Under the pieces are notes generated by a model. That model was given only the letters and a program-made list of their open reading frames with translations. It was not told the DNA's origin and searched no databases. Source: Symbiodinium natans (Eukaryota; Sar; Dinophyceae; Suessiales; Symbiodiniaceae). From it: a stretch of 64,000 bases of DNA. How positions within the stretch are numbered: position 1 is the stretch's first letter; every line of letters starts with the position of its first letter. The stretch covers positions 498,001-562,000 of the forward strand of contig CAJNDS010002155.1 in the NCBI GenBank assembly GCA_905221605.1, in the 5' to 3' direction. The position numbers were made by a program, and so were the translations under genes. This document shows, piece by piece, positions 10,328 through 20,369 of the stretch.

Positions 10328-13300
10328 TCAGTCGTCCCCGTCCTTGCGGCGCCTCCGACTTCCATCATACCCGTCATCCTTGCGCCTCCTTCCATCATAC
10401 CCGTCGTCATCCTTGCGGCGCCTCCGACTGCCATCATAACCGTCATCCTTGCGCCTCCTTCCATCATACCCGTCGTCATCCTTGCGGCGCCTGCTTCCAT
10501 CATACCCGTCGTCATCCTTGCGGCGCCTCCGACTGCCATCATACCCGTCATCCTTGCGCCTCCTTCCATCATACCCGTCGTCATCCTTGCGGCGCCTGCT
10601 TCCATCATACCCGTCGTCATCCTTGCGGCGCCTCCGGCTGCCATCATACCTGTCGTCATCCTTGCGGCGCCTGCTTCCATCATACCCGTCGTCATCCTTG
10701 CGGCGCCTCCGGCTGCCATCATACCCGTCGTCATCCTTGCGGCGCCTCCGGCTGCCATCATACCCGTCGTCATCCTTGCGGCGCCTCCGGCTACCATCAT
10801 CAACGTCGTCATCCTTGCCGTCGTCATCCTTGCGGCGCCTCCGACTGCCATCATCCCCGTCATCCTTGCGACGTCTCCTGCTGCCATCATCCACGTCATC
10901 ATCCTTGACATCGTCATCGTCACGGGGGGTGGTGGTGTCAGGCGGGGTGGTGGTGAAGTAAGCCTTGGTGGTAGTGGAGAAAGGGCACTCCGTAATCTCG
11001 GTGGTGGTGGTGGTCGTGGTGGTGGTCGTGGCCGGGGGGTCTTCGCAGAAGTGCTTGCACTCCTTGCAGTAGTGGTCTAATCCCGGCTTCAGCTGGCTGC
11101 CAAACTTCGCAGTACACCTGTGCTTGCACCACTTGAGCTCATCTCCTTCCAACTTCAAGCTGTAGCAGAGCTTGCTGCACATGGACTCTTTTTCCAAGCA
11201 CTCATCTTCCGGCGGAGAATCATCGTCATCAGCACCGTCATCGTCATCACCATTATCACCACCGTCGTCGTCATCCTTGATGCCATCATCGGAGTCATCG
11301 TCCTTTCCGTCGTCATCCTTGCGGCGCCTCCTGCTGCCATCTGAGTCATCGTCCTTTCCGTCGTCGTCATACTTGCGGCGCCTCCGGCTACCGTCATCCG
11401 AGTCATCATCCTTGCCATCGTCATCCTTGCGGCGCCTCCGACTGCCATCATACCCGTCGTCATCCTTGCGGCGACGGCTGCCATCGTCCGAGTCGTCCTT
11501 GCCGTCCTTGTCGTCGTCCTTGTAGAGGCGCCTCCTGCGGCGCCTCCTGCGCCTCCTGCGGCCGCCGGAGTACCTGCGGGAGCTGGTGACAAGGGTGCTG
11601 TGGGAGTGGTTGGATCGGCGCTGCAGGAGGCCCACAATCTCCACCTCCTCCAGAAGTGTGGGGCAGAGCCCTTTCTTGCAATAGCGCGAGACCACGGGGA
11701 GCAACATGGAGCGATGGCCTTCGCAGCGGTTGACGCAGTCACCCCAATCCTGGATGAGCTGGGTGGAGCAGATGACGTTGCACAGCAAGGGGCCGTTGCA
11801 GATGACGGGCTTGTTGTTGAGGTTAGGGTCCCGATCCCCATAGCTGCGGGCCACCTCCGCTCTGTCTTCTGGGTCTGTAGCGCACACGTCCTGGACGCAG
11901 TACAGCAGCAGCCGCTGTTCGTGTGTGGCCTGTGCGCTGTTCTGTGGGTAGATCACGCGCTGCAGCCACATCGCCTCTCTTCGGCAGAGGTCCGCGGAGT
12001 CCAGGTACGAGAAGGGGAATCCGGCGGCGTCTCGGGCTTCCGCGCACGTCCTTTCCACGGGCTCACCCGGCCTAAGAGACAGGGGCACTCTTCTTCAGCT
12101 CACGAGGACCTAAAGAAGTGCTATAAGGCTATAAGTATACCCAGTGCAAGATGTCATGAGGCACTCTACCGGCCCTGCAAGTACCGGCTACCGCCATTGA
12201 CATGATCCCAAGGCGCGCCGGGTTGTCGGGCTTCTTGCAGACGCAGTGGGTGTCTCTGCTGACGGTGTCACAGGTCTTGGGCGTGTTTGTACCCGAAACG
12301 AAGTTTTTCGGATGGTCGGCATCCGTGAGGTAGCATGTGTTCTCACTGCTGGGGAACCTCCCTCCTCCGACATCGTCCCGGACAGCCACGCACTCAGCGC
12401 CGCGGTCCTGGCCGTGGCTGCATGATGGCAAGATAACCAGAACATACCACGACGCCCTATAGACCATAGTATACATATAAATATTATATATATACCATGC
12501 CGAACATTGAATAAACGCAAGGGCCACCACGGCTGTCCTGGCACCAGTCTCTGCAACTCCTGCCAGGAAACTTCGGGCCATTGTTCAGAAGAGCAAAAGC
12601 CACCTGAGCTGAAAAGGCGGCAAGGCGGCAGCAATCTCTCGGTCTGTGTAATCATGTGATATCATGTGTTATCGGACTCTACAGGAGCCTGGACCCAACT
12701 TCCTGCAGAGGGCGAAGCATGCGTGATATATCTCCGGCAAGATGCGCAGTTCTCGCGGCCCTCACCCTGAAGCTCGCGGATACGGGCGTTGTTGGCCTCG
12801 ATCTTCGGGTCACCGGTTGGGTTCGGCTGTATAGCGCACTCCCTGTCCCGCTTGCTGCCGTACGGCCTGGAGGATACAAAATTGGGCAGACGTGCGGCCA
12901 CGTGCGTCGTGAGCATGACAGCATCATGGCGATTCTGCACGATTACACTAAGTCACTAAGCTTGATTGGGCTTGCGAGCGCTTTCGCGGTCTCTTTGGCC
13001 CGCAGATGCTTCCAGGGACTTGGGCCTCAGGAACTCGCAGCCAGGCTCGTTGCCACCGCCCGGCGCGCCCTGTGGCGCTGGGCAGCCCGGGGGCGTGATG
13101 GCTTCACCTCAAGGGCAATGCTCAAAACGCTAGTCTGAGATGGGGCCATGATAGTGGGCGACGATGGTGGGCCATGGCCTTTCTCCTGACAGAACTCGCA
13201 GAGATCCTTCCACAGCCCAGGCTCTTCGGGTGTCTTGAAGAGGTTCTCATCGCTCTCGGGATCGATCCACTCCTTTGACAGCTTCCTTGGCGAAGCGAAG

Positions 13301-13362
13301 AGCCGAAGAGCCGAAGAGCCGAAGAGCGGATAGACAGAGACCCTACATCACAATATGGATAT

Positions 13363-13396
<34 letters not shown>

Positions 13397-14381
13397 TATA
13401 TATATAGATATATACATGCATACATGTGTATGTATGTATATGTATATATGTATGGTCGCCCGAGGTTCGGAGCACCACAGATGCCTCCGCCTTCCTCCTT
13501 CTTTGTGGCGCAGCCCCAGACGTGCATGAAGATGTTGTTGAGGTAAGGGTCCTCAAGGAATCGTGTCCTCGAGCCACCGTAGAGGTTCACGGTGTTCATC
13601 TTGATGCGCACGCACTTGTCGTTGCTGACCAGGAGCTTCCCAGCCACAGGGTCTTTGGTCACGTCGAAGCTGTAGTTCATGGTCTGCACATTTGGGCTGC
13701 CCACCTGGAACTCTTCCCCGACCTTCTTGATGATGTATTTGTCGCCGCCGTTGATGCTGATGGCGTACGCAATGGCGCTGCCTGAAAGGTGTAGCTTCCA
13801 AGAGCTTCTTGTTGTGATGGCTTGGATGGGGCCAAAGCAGCTAAAGCAGCTAAAGCAGCTAAAGCGGGCAAGCAGACTGCGCATACAGACAGACGCACAC
13901 ACAGACAGACACACACAACTTTTAGGGATTCATCTGTCTCGAGGAACTCATTCGGCTGAAGAAGTAGTGGCAGAAGAAGGCCTGGACCTCCACAGTGCCA
14001 CCGCAGGTGTCCGTCTTGGCCAGGCGCCAGATGCCCTGAGGCTGGAAGTCGAAGCCATCTTCGTATCCTGGACGCCAGCTCTTCTCCACGTGCGGGTCAC
14101 CGGTAACAATGCAGTCGTCGAAGCAAGGGTGCGAAAAGTCATCTTCCGGGTAGTCTTGGCATGGGCTGCAGTCGCACCTCGGGGAAAGGCCCAAGACATC
14201 TCAAGACTGCTTTTCTCACAGTGCTGCGCCCCCACACCGCCCCCACCCCCCCCCTCCCGACGAAATTCTAGCTTGGTGCTTTGATCGCTTTCTCTCTTTG
14301 CTCTCTGCATCCTGGCCGCTGGCCCTGGGCTGCGATGGCCCAAGTGCCCAGGAGGACGAGGCCAAGCGCCTGGGCCGCCAT
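10328..14381 (-). CDS. Gene 2: secreted VWD-domain, cysteine-rich protein with Lys/Asp-Arg repeat tail
   Basis: Proposed exons on the minus strand: 14,302-14,381; 13,948-14,177; 13,460-13,781; 13,179-13,285; 13,026-13,107; 12,746-12,866; 12,538-12,603; 12,217-12,407; 10,328-12,071. They sum to 2,943 nt (980 residues plus stop). Order: signal peptide (residues 1-20, MAAQALGLVLLG...), CDCSPC, VWD-like domain about 40-210 (TGDPHVEK, FDFQPQGIW, GICGAP), an LCEFCQ/TPPGCP linker, a CRDWC...HCVC module about 315-400, a large Cys module about 400-555, an Arg run, KDDD/GSRRRR repeats, a six-Cys module (LKPGLDHYC), a Thr run, and a long tail of RRRRKDDDGYDGS units. Exon lengths match gene 1: 107 nt here equals 54+53 there, and 191 equals 50+141. 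Donors are GC in most introns, GA at 12,537 and GT at 13,947. Acceptors are all AG|G. The first-exon donor is uncertain. Function unknown; secretion is well supported. Confidence 0.78.
10340..10905 (-). repeat. Coding minisatellite (GSRRRRKDDDGYD units)
   Basis: About sixteen tandem units of 30-39 bases in the last exon of gene 2 encode RRRRKDDDGYDGS and the shorter RRRKDDGYDG form. All units keep frame. This is the equivalent of the mini-exon tail of gene 1, but without introns. Confidence 0.85.
11255..11560 (-). repeat. Second coding charged-repeat block of gene 2
   Basis: Units encoding DDSDDGSRRRRK and close variants lie upstream of the six-Cys module, and an eleven-residue Arg run lies at their N-terminal end (about 11,525-11,560). 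Gene 1 has its RRRIFKDDDDKDGT block in the same place, so the position is conserved while the repeat unit differs. Confidence 0.8.
13363..13455. repeat. AT microsatellite inside gene 2 intron
   Basis: A (TA)n/(GATA)n run lies in the intron 13,286-13,459, close to the GC donor at 13,459. It has no counterpart in the matching gene 1 intron (8,574-8,699). Confidence 0.85.
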
Positions 14382-14708
14382 GGGGCGGCAGTGCACCGCA
14401 GAGAGGGGGACCCCGCTGCGCGTGAGCCAGCTCTGTCGGACGGCTTTCCAATGACACAAATTACGAACATGTTTCTGGGGCTCAACCGGATGTCTGCATC
14501 GGAATCTGTGCATCGGATGTTCGTAAACCTGTCTTTGCACAGAGTGCGTCGCACGGCAAGGCGATAACAATCTCCCCTCTTATCCATGCTATTGGTGAAA
14601 CGTCCTCGATGCCTCGTGGTTTGCGGGCCACGAGGCACCAAAGAAAGCCATGCCCGAGACAGCCTAGCAAAGGCTGAATTCCCTGACCCGTCAGCGAAGG
14701 ACCGCGCC

Positions 14709-14914
14709 AGTTGTCCACGTTGGTGCACTGGTCGCAGTCGCATTGCCTGGCGCGTGTCAAGGTAGGGAAATGGGCAGGTGTGGGGGGGGGGGGGGGGGAT
14801 CCAGGAGGATCTGGGAAAACGACCCTCTGCCACGAATCCGCTTGAGCCCGAGCGGCTGTCCCAGAGCCGCGAAGGCCCAGGCGCCCGGAAGGGCCAAGCC
14901 CAAGGCGGCCGCAT
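14709..14914 (-). pseudogene. 5' fragment of a third VWD-protein gene copy
   Basis: On the minus strand an ATG at 14,914 is followed by sequence aligning with the signal-peptide exon of genes 1 and 2 (ALGLALPGAWAFAALGQ in one frame), but a missing base after the ATG breaks the frame. A CAG|G acceptor at 14,746 then leads to QCDCDQCTNVDNW, very like gene 1 (QCDCDQCANVDDW) and unlike gene 2 (CDCSPC). Homology stops there, before the VWD domain. The intron-like sequence between also occurs in gene 1 intron 1 (about 9,290-9,400). Confidence 0.6.
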
Positions 14915-14929
14915 GTCTACCACCAAGCC

Positions 14930-17045
14930 CTGTGTCTAAGCCAGCTGCCGCATCAAAGCAAGGAAGACAAGACGTTTTTCCCGCCCGGCCCCAGCGAAAT
15001 ACTGCATTGCTTCTATGCCAATCATGATTACCTCTCTTCTCAGACTGCAAAGGCCTATACAGCAGTGCCAGCTGCAGGTATGCCATCTATATGAACATCT
15101 CACAAACATCAAACACACTACCCCCCTACTCCTACGTCCCGGGCTTCTTCTGGGTCTGCCCCAACCCCTGAGACCTGATTTCGATCGCACAGGGCCGAAC
15201 CGGCCCGACTCTGAAGAAGCGGAGAGCTCGCCTGTAGGACTTCAGTGCTTGCTGAAATCGCCAAGCTGCTTTGGACGGCAGCCCTCGCGAACTCGGTCTT
15301 TACAGGAGGGCCCAACTAGTTTGGGGTCGAAGCAAAAACTTTCGACGGCCTGAGTTCTTGAGGCCAGGATCTGCCTGACCCTGAAACCTACGCACAATCC
15401 CGCGCTCGAGCTCGCGTGCACGTCCAATCACATAAAGATCCCCCACCTGACCTCACGAGCAGCCCCTGCACCGAAAGAGGCTTTAGGTTGTACCGGCTTT
15501 AGGCTGGCTAGGGATGGGATTCTCTACTGCAAGTGTCATGGCGGGGCAGGTCAAGGGGCCACCTGCTCCTGAGAACCTAACCTGTACAATGGGAGTAAGT
15601 GGCCTTGTGCATCGAATTTGCAGACATCTTCTTGGGGCACGGTTCAAAACAATCCGCCCGAGAGGCAGCAGCTCGCAGCCATCCTATGTCCAGGCATGAG
15701 CAAGTCAACGCCTCCGTGCGTTCTAGAGGGGGGGGGGGGGAGTTTGGTCCCAAGGGCTTGGGTCAAAGAGAACCCTGCTGTGCGTCCACATTGTCTGGGG
15801 AATCACCCCCCACATCAGAAAGGAATTCCACAGCTACCTAGAAGCCTTTCGGGGTGGTTCTCGGTTGGGGCTCGGGGAGGTGGGTTTAGGGTTAGGGTTT
15901 AGGGTGTTGGGCTTTGGGTTTAGGGTTTAGGATTCTGATCTTGTCCGCTACATTGTATCCTGGTGATGCAGCTGCAATCGAAAGAAAGATGTTCTGCTGT
16001 GGGTCCAACGGTCAGAGCAAGGCTCCATGCACAGTCCACTGATCTCTTGGTGCTCTGTCAGGGATTCAGGAGCAGCGATTGTCGGGCTAATCGGGGGTCA
16101 CCAAGATTGGCCACTTGAACAGAGCACCAATGAGACAAAGTCTCTGCCAAATGCGCGAACATGAGCCACGCGATGAACAGCAGCCCCCCTCGCAACGCAA
16201 ACCACATCTATGCGCAGCTTCCAAAAAAACTAGGACTAATAACCTCCCCCCCCGCCAGGGGAATAGTTGCCCACCAGCGAGGTTTCGTCGCTAAGCTCTC
16301 CGAGCACAATCAACACTCTCACCGAGCCGTCGCCTTCGGCCCATCTGAGTTCAAGGGCCAAGGGCAACCGCCCGGAGGAGTGGCTCACGCAATCTGGACC
16401 AGGAAAGTGCATGTGCTAGACAAGGCAGCAAGGGAACCCTTCTAAGAGCTGCCGTCGAGCCCCAAAAAAAAACGAAGCTTAGTCAGAGCCACTGAAGTCA
16501 CTTTTCCTGGAGGCGAGGGAATGGGACGAAGGTGCGGATACTCTGTACATCCACGGCCAACGGTGCCTGGCCAGGGAAGAGCTGCATCACCGTGATCTCC
16601 GCCCCCGCCCTATGCAATCGCGGGTATCGGGGAATAGAAATCTGGCTGAATGCAGGCCATGGAAGTGCTTGTCAGAGAAAGGCCTGAAGACCTAAACCCT
16701 TTAGGCAGAACCGGCCAGTGGCCGCCTTTATCAGGTCGACAGCCCCTCCGGCGATGGGGTGCGCGATCGAGCGCCGGGTTGCTCCTGCGAGCAAGAATGG
16801 GATCTTCTTGAGTAGTTCCAAACATAATCTAATTCCTCCTCCCAAAAAATTGGAAAACTCATCTTGTCGGCGAAATCTGAGCCCCAAACCCCCAAACTCA
16901 AATCCCTAACCCCCAATCCCGAACCCCTCTACCCCGACCCCACACCCTGAATCCCTACAAACCCTGAAAAGCCCCCGTAGGCCTCATCGATTGCCTCCGA
17001 CTCCAGCGCAAGCCGCAGGGACTTGCGATGGCGACGCATGCGCTC
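14930..17045. other. No supported gene
   Basis: Mixed-composition sequence with poly-G/C runs and a short TTTAGGG patch at about 15,885-15,935. Open frames on both strands are short and I could not pair any with AG|G acceptors and a conserved partner. An exon could be hidden here. Confidence 0.35.
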
Positions 17046-17052
17046 CTTTAGG

Positions 17053-17615
17053 TTGCTTGGTGTTTAGGGTGTAGGGTGTAGGGTGTGGGTTTAGGGTTTA
17101 GGGTTTAGGGTTTAGGGTTTAGGGTTTAGGGTTTAGGGTTTAGGGTTTAGGGTTTAGGGTTTAGGGTTTAGGGTTTAGGTTAGGGTTTAGGGTTTAGGGT
17201 TTAGGGTTTAGGGTTTAGGGTTTAGGGTTTAGGGTTTAGGGTTTAGGGTTTAGGGTTTAGGGTTTAGGGTTTAGGGTTTAGGGTTTAGGGTTTAGGGTTT
17301 AGGGTTTAGGTGTTTAGGGGTTTAGGGGTTTAGGGTTTAGGGTTTAGGGTTTAGGGTTTAGGGTTTAGGGTTTAGGGTTTAGGGTTTAGGGTTTAGGGTT
17401 TAGGATTAGGGTTTAGGGTTTAGGGTTTAGGGTTTATTTAGGGTTTAATTAGGGTTTAGGGTTTAGGGTTTAGGGTCTAGGGTGTAGGGTTTAGGGTTTA
17501 GGGTTTAGGGTCTAGGGTTTAGGGTTTAGGGTTTAGGGTTTAGGGTTTAGGGTTTAGGGTTTAGGGCTTAGCGTTTAAAATTTAGGGTTTAGGGTTTAGG
17601 GTTTAAGTGGTTTGA
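17053..17615. repeat. Telomere-like (TTTAGGG)n array, ~0.55 kb
   Basis: About 70 TTTAGGG heptamers with occasional variants (TTAGGG, TCTAGGG, TTTAGGGG, ATTTAGG). It is the longest array in the window. Non-repetitive sequence lies on both sides, so this is an internal array, not a chromosome end. Confidence 0.95.
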
Positions 17616-18004
17616 GGGGTTTGGGGGGCTTCGGGTTGAGGGTTAAGGCTTCATTAACTTATTGCTCCCTACAGAATGCATGGGGAGCCGAACTTGGACA
17701 AGGGTACCAACAAACTCCCGGGATAGCGGGCGGTTGGGCCGAGTTCCTGCTCAGGAGGAGCTTCTTTTTCTATGTACAACGACATGCAGGCTCCTAAAAC
17801 TGCAACCCAGGATACCCCAAACCCGAAACCCCAGACCCCAAACCCATGGGGCTGACAAGCCATGGACACCCAGCGCAACTGGAGGAGGAGAGGAAGATCT
17901 GGGAACCCCCAACACGTCAAACCTTGCCTGGATCCTCCCCAAACCTCAGAACCCTGAGCCGAGAGTATTGCCAAGAACTGGGGTCGCCCTGTTCTCCATA
18001 CAAT

Positions 18005-18110
18005 TAGACCCTTTGGGGGGGTTACGAGTATAGACCCCAAAAACAAACCAAGCAGGAGGATTCCCTTATAATACAGACCCCAATAAGGTTACCCTAATTT
18101 GGGAAACCAC
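18005..18110. repeat. Family C hairpin element (diverged copy)
   Basis: Contains GTTACGAGTATAGACCCC and GACCCCAATAAGGTTACC, matching the TACGA...GACCCC...GGTACC pattern shared with about 26,203-26,300 and 37,828-37,925. It is short, palindromic and non-coding. Confidence 0.4.
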
Positions 18111-18219
18111 CATACCAAGGAACCCGGGCCCCCGAAATGGCGCAATTTCTGGACACCGAGATGTGGGGTTCAGGGTTGAGCAACCCAAGACTCCCAAAAG
18201 TGCAAACCCAAACCCAAAC

Positions 18220-18250
<31 letters not shown>

Positions 18251-18279
18251 AAATGCAAAAAAAACAACGGCTGCGTTGC

Positions 18280-18870
18280 CTTCTTGCTGGGCCGCCGGAG
18301 GGGCGCCCGGTGGCTGGGCGCATGGCAAAAATCGCAGTCCTGACATGGCAAACCAAGCAGACGGCCGTTGAGGTCACCGGGCCCTGAACATCAAACCCAG
18401 GGTTTCGGGGTTAGGGTTTAGGGTTTAGGCTTTAGGCTTTAGGGTTTAAAGGTTCGAGGCTATCAAACGCCGTAAAACCCGGAAGAAAAGATCAAACCCC
18501 ACAACAACTCCAGCCATGCTCGATGCACCTTTGGCTCTCCGACTTCCATCGGAGGACAATGTTGCTTCTGAAGACGTCCAAACAAAAAGCAACAACAAAA
18601 ACCGCGGGGCACGTCGCGCCCCCCTGATCTGGCTGAGAGACCTACGTGCGACCCCGCATCAAACCGCCAGGGCCTGAACTGTACTCCCCTGCTGAGGTCC
18701 ATAATCCAAGTAGCATGCTTAATCAGTTCCCTTGTGCTGTATATACAAAGTTTTTACAAACAAAGACTTGCAGGGTTTAGAGTTTAGGGTTTGAAACAAG
18801 AAGTCCAAGGCGCCTCCCCAGCACGGCAGACACCTCGCGGGGCGAAGCTGCAGGGCTTGCAGATCTCCGC
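18280..18870 (-). CDS. CCCH zinc finger, two exons (partial gene)
   Basis: Exon 18,814-18,870 (57 nt) reads AEICKPCSFAPRGVCRAGE between CAG|G and a GC donor. Exon 18,280-18,339 (60 nt) reads DCDFCHAPSHRAPLRRPSKK between CAG|G and a GC donor. Joined in phase 0 they give C-x7-C-x5-C-x3-H, a complete CCCH zinc finger followed by a basic segment. Such fingers usually bind RNA; many proteins with this type of CxPCxF...CxFCH motif occur in dinoflagellates (established knowledge, from memory). The intron (18,340-18,813) holds telomere-like patches. The rest of the gene is not defined; a candidate N-terminus lies at 20.4-21.1 kb. Confidence 0.65.
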
Positions 18871-18889
18871 CTGAGGACGGTTCAGGGTT

Positions 18890-19022
18890 TAGGGTTTAGG
18901 GGCTAGGGGCTAGGGTTCAGGGTTCAGGGTTCAGGGTTCAGGGTTCAGGGTTCAGGGTTCAGGGTTTAGGGTTTAGGGTGTAGGGTTTAGGGTTTAGGGT
19001 TTAGGGTTTAGGTTTAGGGTGT
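18890..19022. repeat. Telomere-like array with GGGTTCA variants
   Basis: GGGTTCA heptamers (about eight in a row) flanked by TTTAGGG units. A homogeneous variant inside the array suggests local amplification of a mutated unit. Confidence 0.9.
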
Positions 19023-20189
19023 GGCATTGGTCGCTTGAACGAATTAGCGTGGAAGACATGCCCACCCCAAGGCCACCCAATCACAACTCGCAGCTCAGAC
19101 TAAGCCGCAGCCAGCCCAAACCCAAGCCAAAGGCAACTCCAACATTTGGGGACGCCTGAGTCCCTTGATTCATCTGGGGACCTGTGGGTCAGGAACCACT
19201 TGGTGTGAACCCTCTGACCCTAAACCCTAAACCCTAAAACCCTAAAACGAAGCCCAAGGATGCTTGAATGCTTGCGCTGGGGACTCGGAATCGAAGGAGG
19301 CCCTTTCAGTGATTCTTCAGCCTTCCGCCCCCAGGATGCTCCAGGGTGCTTCAGGGTTTTAAGGGCGCACAGGAGCTTAAGGGGGTTCGGGGCTTATAGT
19401 GATTATGGCTTGAAAGGTGTAAGAGTGATGGGCTTAAGACATAGGCTTTAGAAGGGTTTAGGGTTTAGGCCGGTCGCCCTGAACACAGAAACCCTAAACC
19501 CCTGATGCAGCCGAAAGGTCACTGTGGGCCGCCCACCAGATAGGCGCCACCCACATCCTTGGTGCTCCGTAGGGTGGCGTAGGGGGGGAGGGAGGATTCA
19601 GGGTTTGACTTGACTCAGGGTTTCGGGTCTAGTTTTGAGGGCTGGGGATTGAGGGCATTTTCGGGTGTGGATTGCGGGTGCAACGGGTGGATCAGGGTGA
19701 AAGGGTTTCGGACAGTGGCAAGTTTCGGATGGCCCAACCCTCGGCCGCAGATGATGGCTACGGCGCTACGGTACGCATCAACTTCAAACCAGGTGGGGGA
19801 TGGCCCAAGTACGTTCTCTAACTTTCGCAGTGCGGCTTTGCGGTTTAGGTTTAGGGTCTACCGCCTTGCTCAAATGAGCGCCCGGCTTGTGTCGCTGGAG
19901 GCTTTGTCCCAATGTGGCCAGGCGGAGGTTCGGCAGCTGCGGCCACAGGGAGACGCGGTCCTGGCTTAGAAGGTCTCGGACATCTAAGGGAGTTCGCCTC
20001 ACGGTCCTCAACACACCCACAGTATCGTCGTAGGAGGCCGGCCGCAAGTCTTTAGTTTTTGGGGGTTTGAGGTACTCAAAGGAGCCAGAAGCAAGCGTCT
20101 CCTGTTTGCTTCTCACGCCGTGTTGTGATGCGAGGGTAGTGCGCGAGCGTGAGCCGACACGGATCTCGGAAAGTTCTACCGGAAACAAT

Positions 20190-20310
20190 GTGACTTAGTA
20201 GCCCAGTAGCCCATGTCATAACAAAGGTACCCTTTTTGGGGGTTGGTTACTCTACAAGGGAACCTTGAACCCAAAAAGGGAAAAGGGCACCACTGGGCTA
20301 CCAAGGTGAC
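20190..20310. repeat. Family A MITE-like element with ~18-bp TIRs
   Basis: The left end GTGACTTAGTAGCCCAGT matches the reverse complement of the right end (GTCACCTTGGTAGCCCAGT) with few mismatches. Inside, GGTACCCTTTTTGGGG pairs with CCCAAAAAGGG. Related copies occur at 32,943-33,048 and 35,547-35,664, with a partial one near 48,046-48,120. Confidence 0.65.
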
Positions 20311-20369
20311 AACCATCGAGCGCCAACGCGCTGACAGCTCAAACTGCAGGTTATCAGCAGGCGTTGATG

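Noticed and set aside
10220-11525. Plus-strand open frames over the gene 2 tail (Ile/Pro/Ala- and Ser/Pro-rich)
   Set aside because: Same explanation: shadows of a three-base-periodic coding minisatellite on the minus strand, with no splice or homology support.
17053-17615. A true chromosome end
   Set aside because: The array has unique sequence and exons on both sides, and similar arrays occur throughout the window in both orientations, so it is interstitial.
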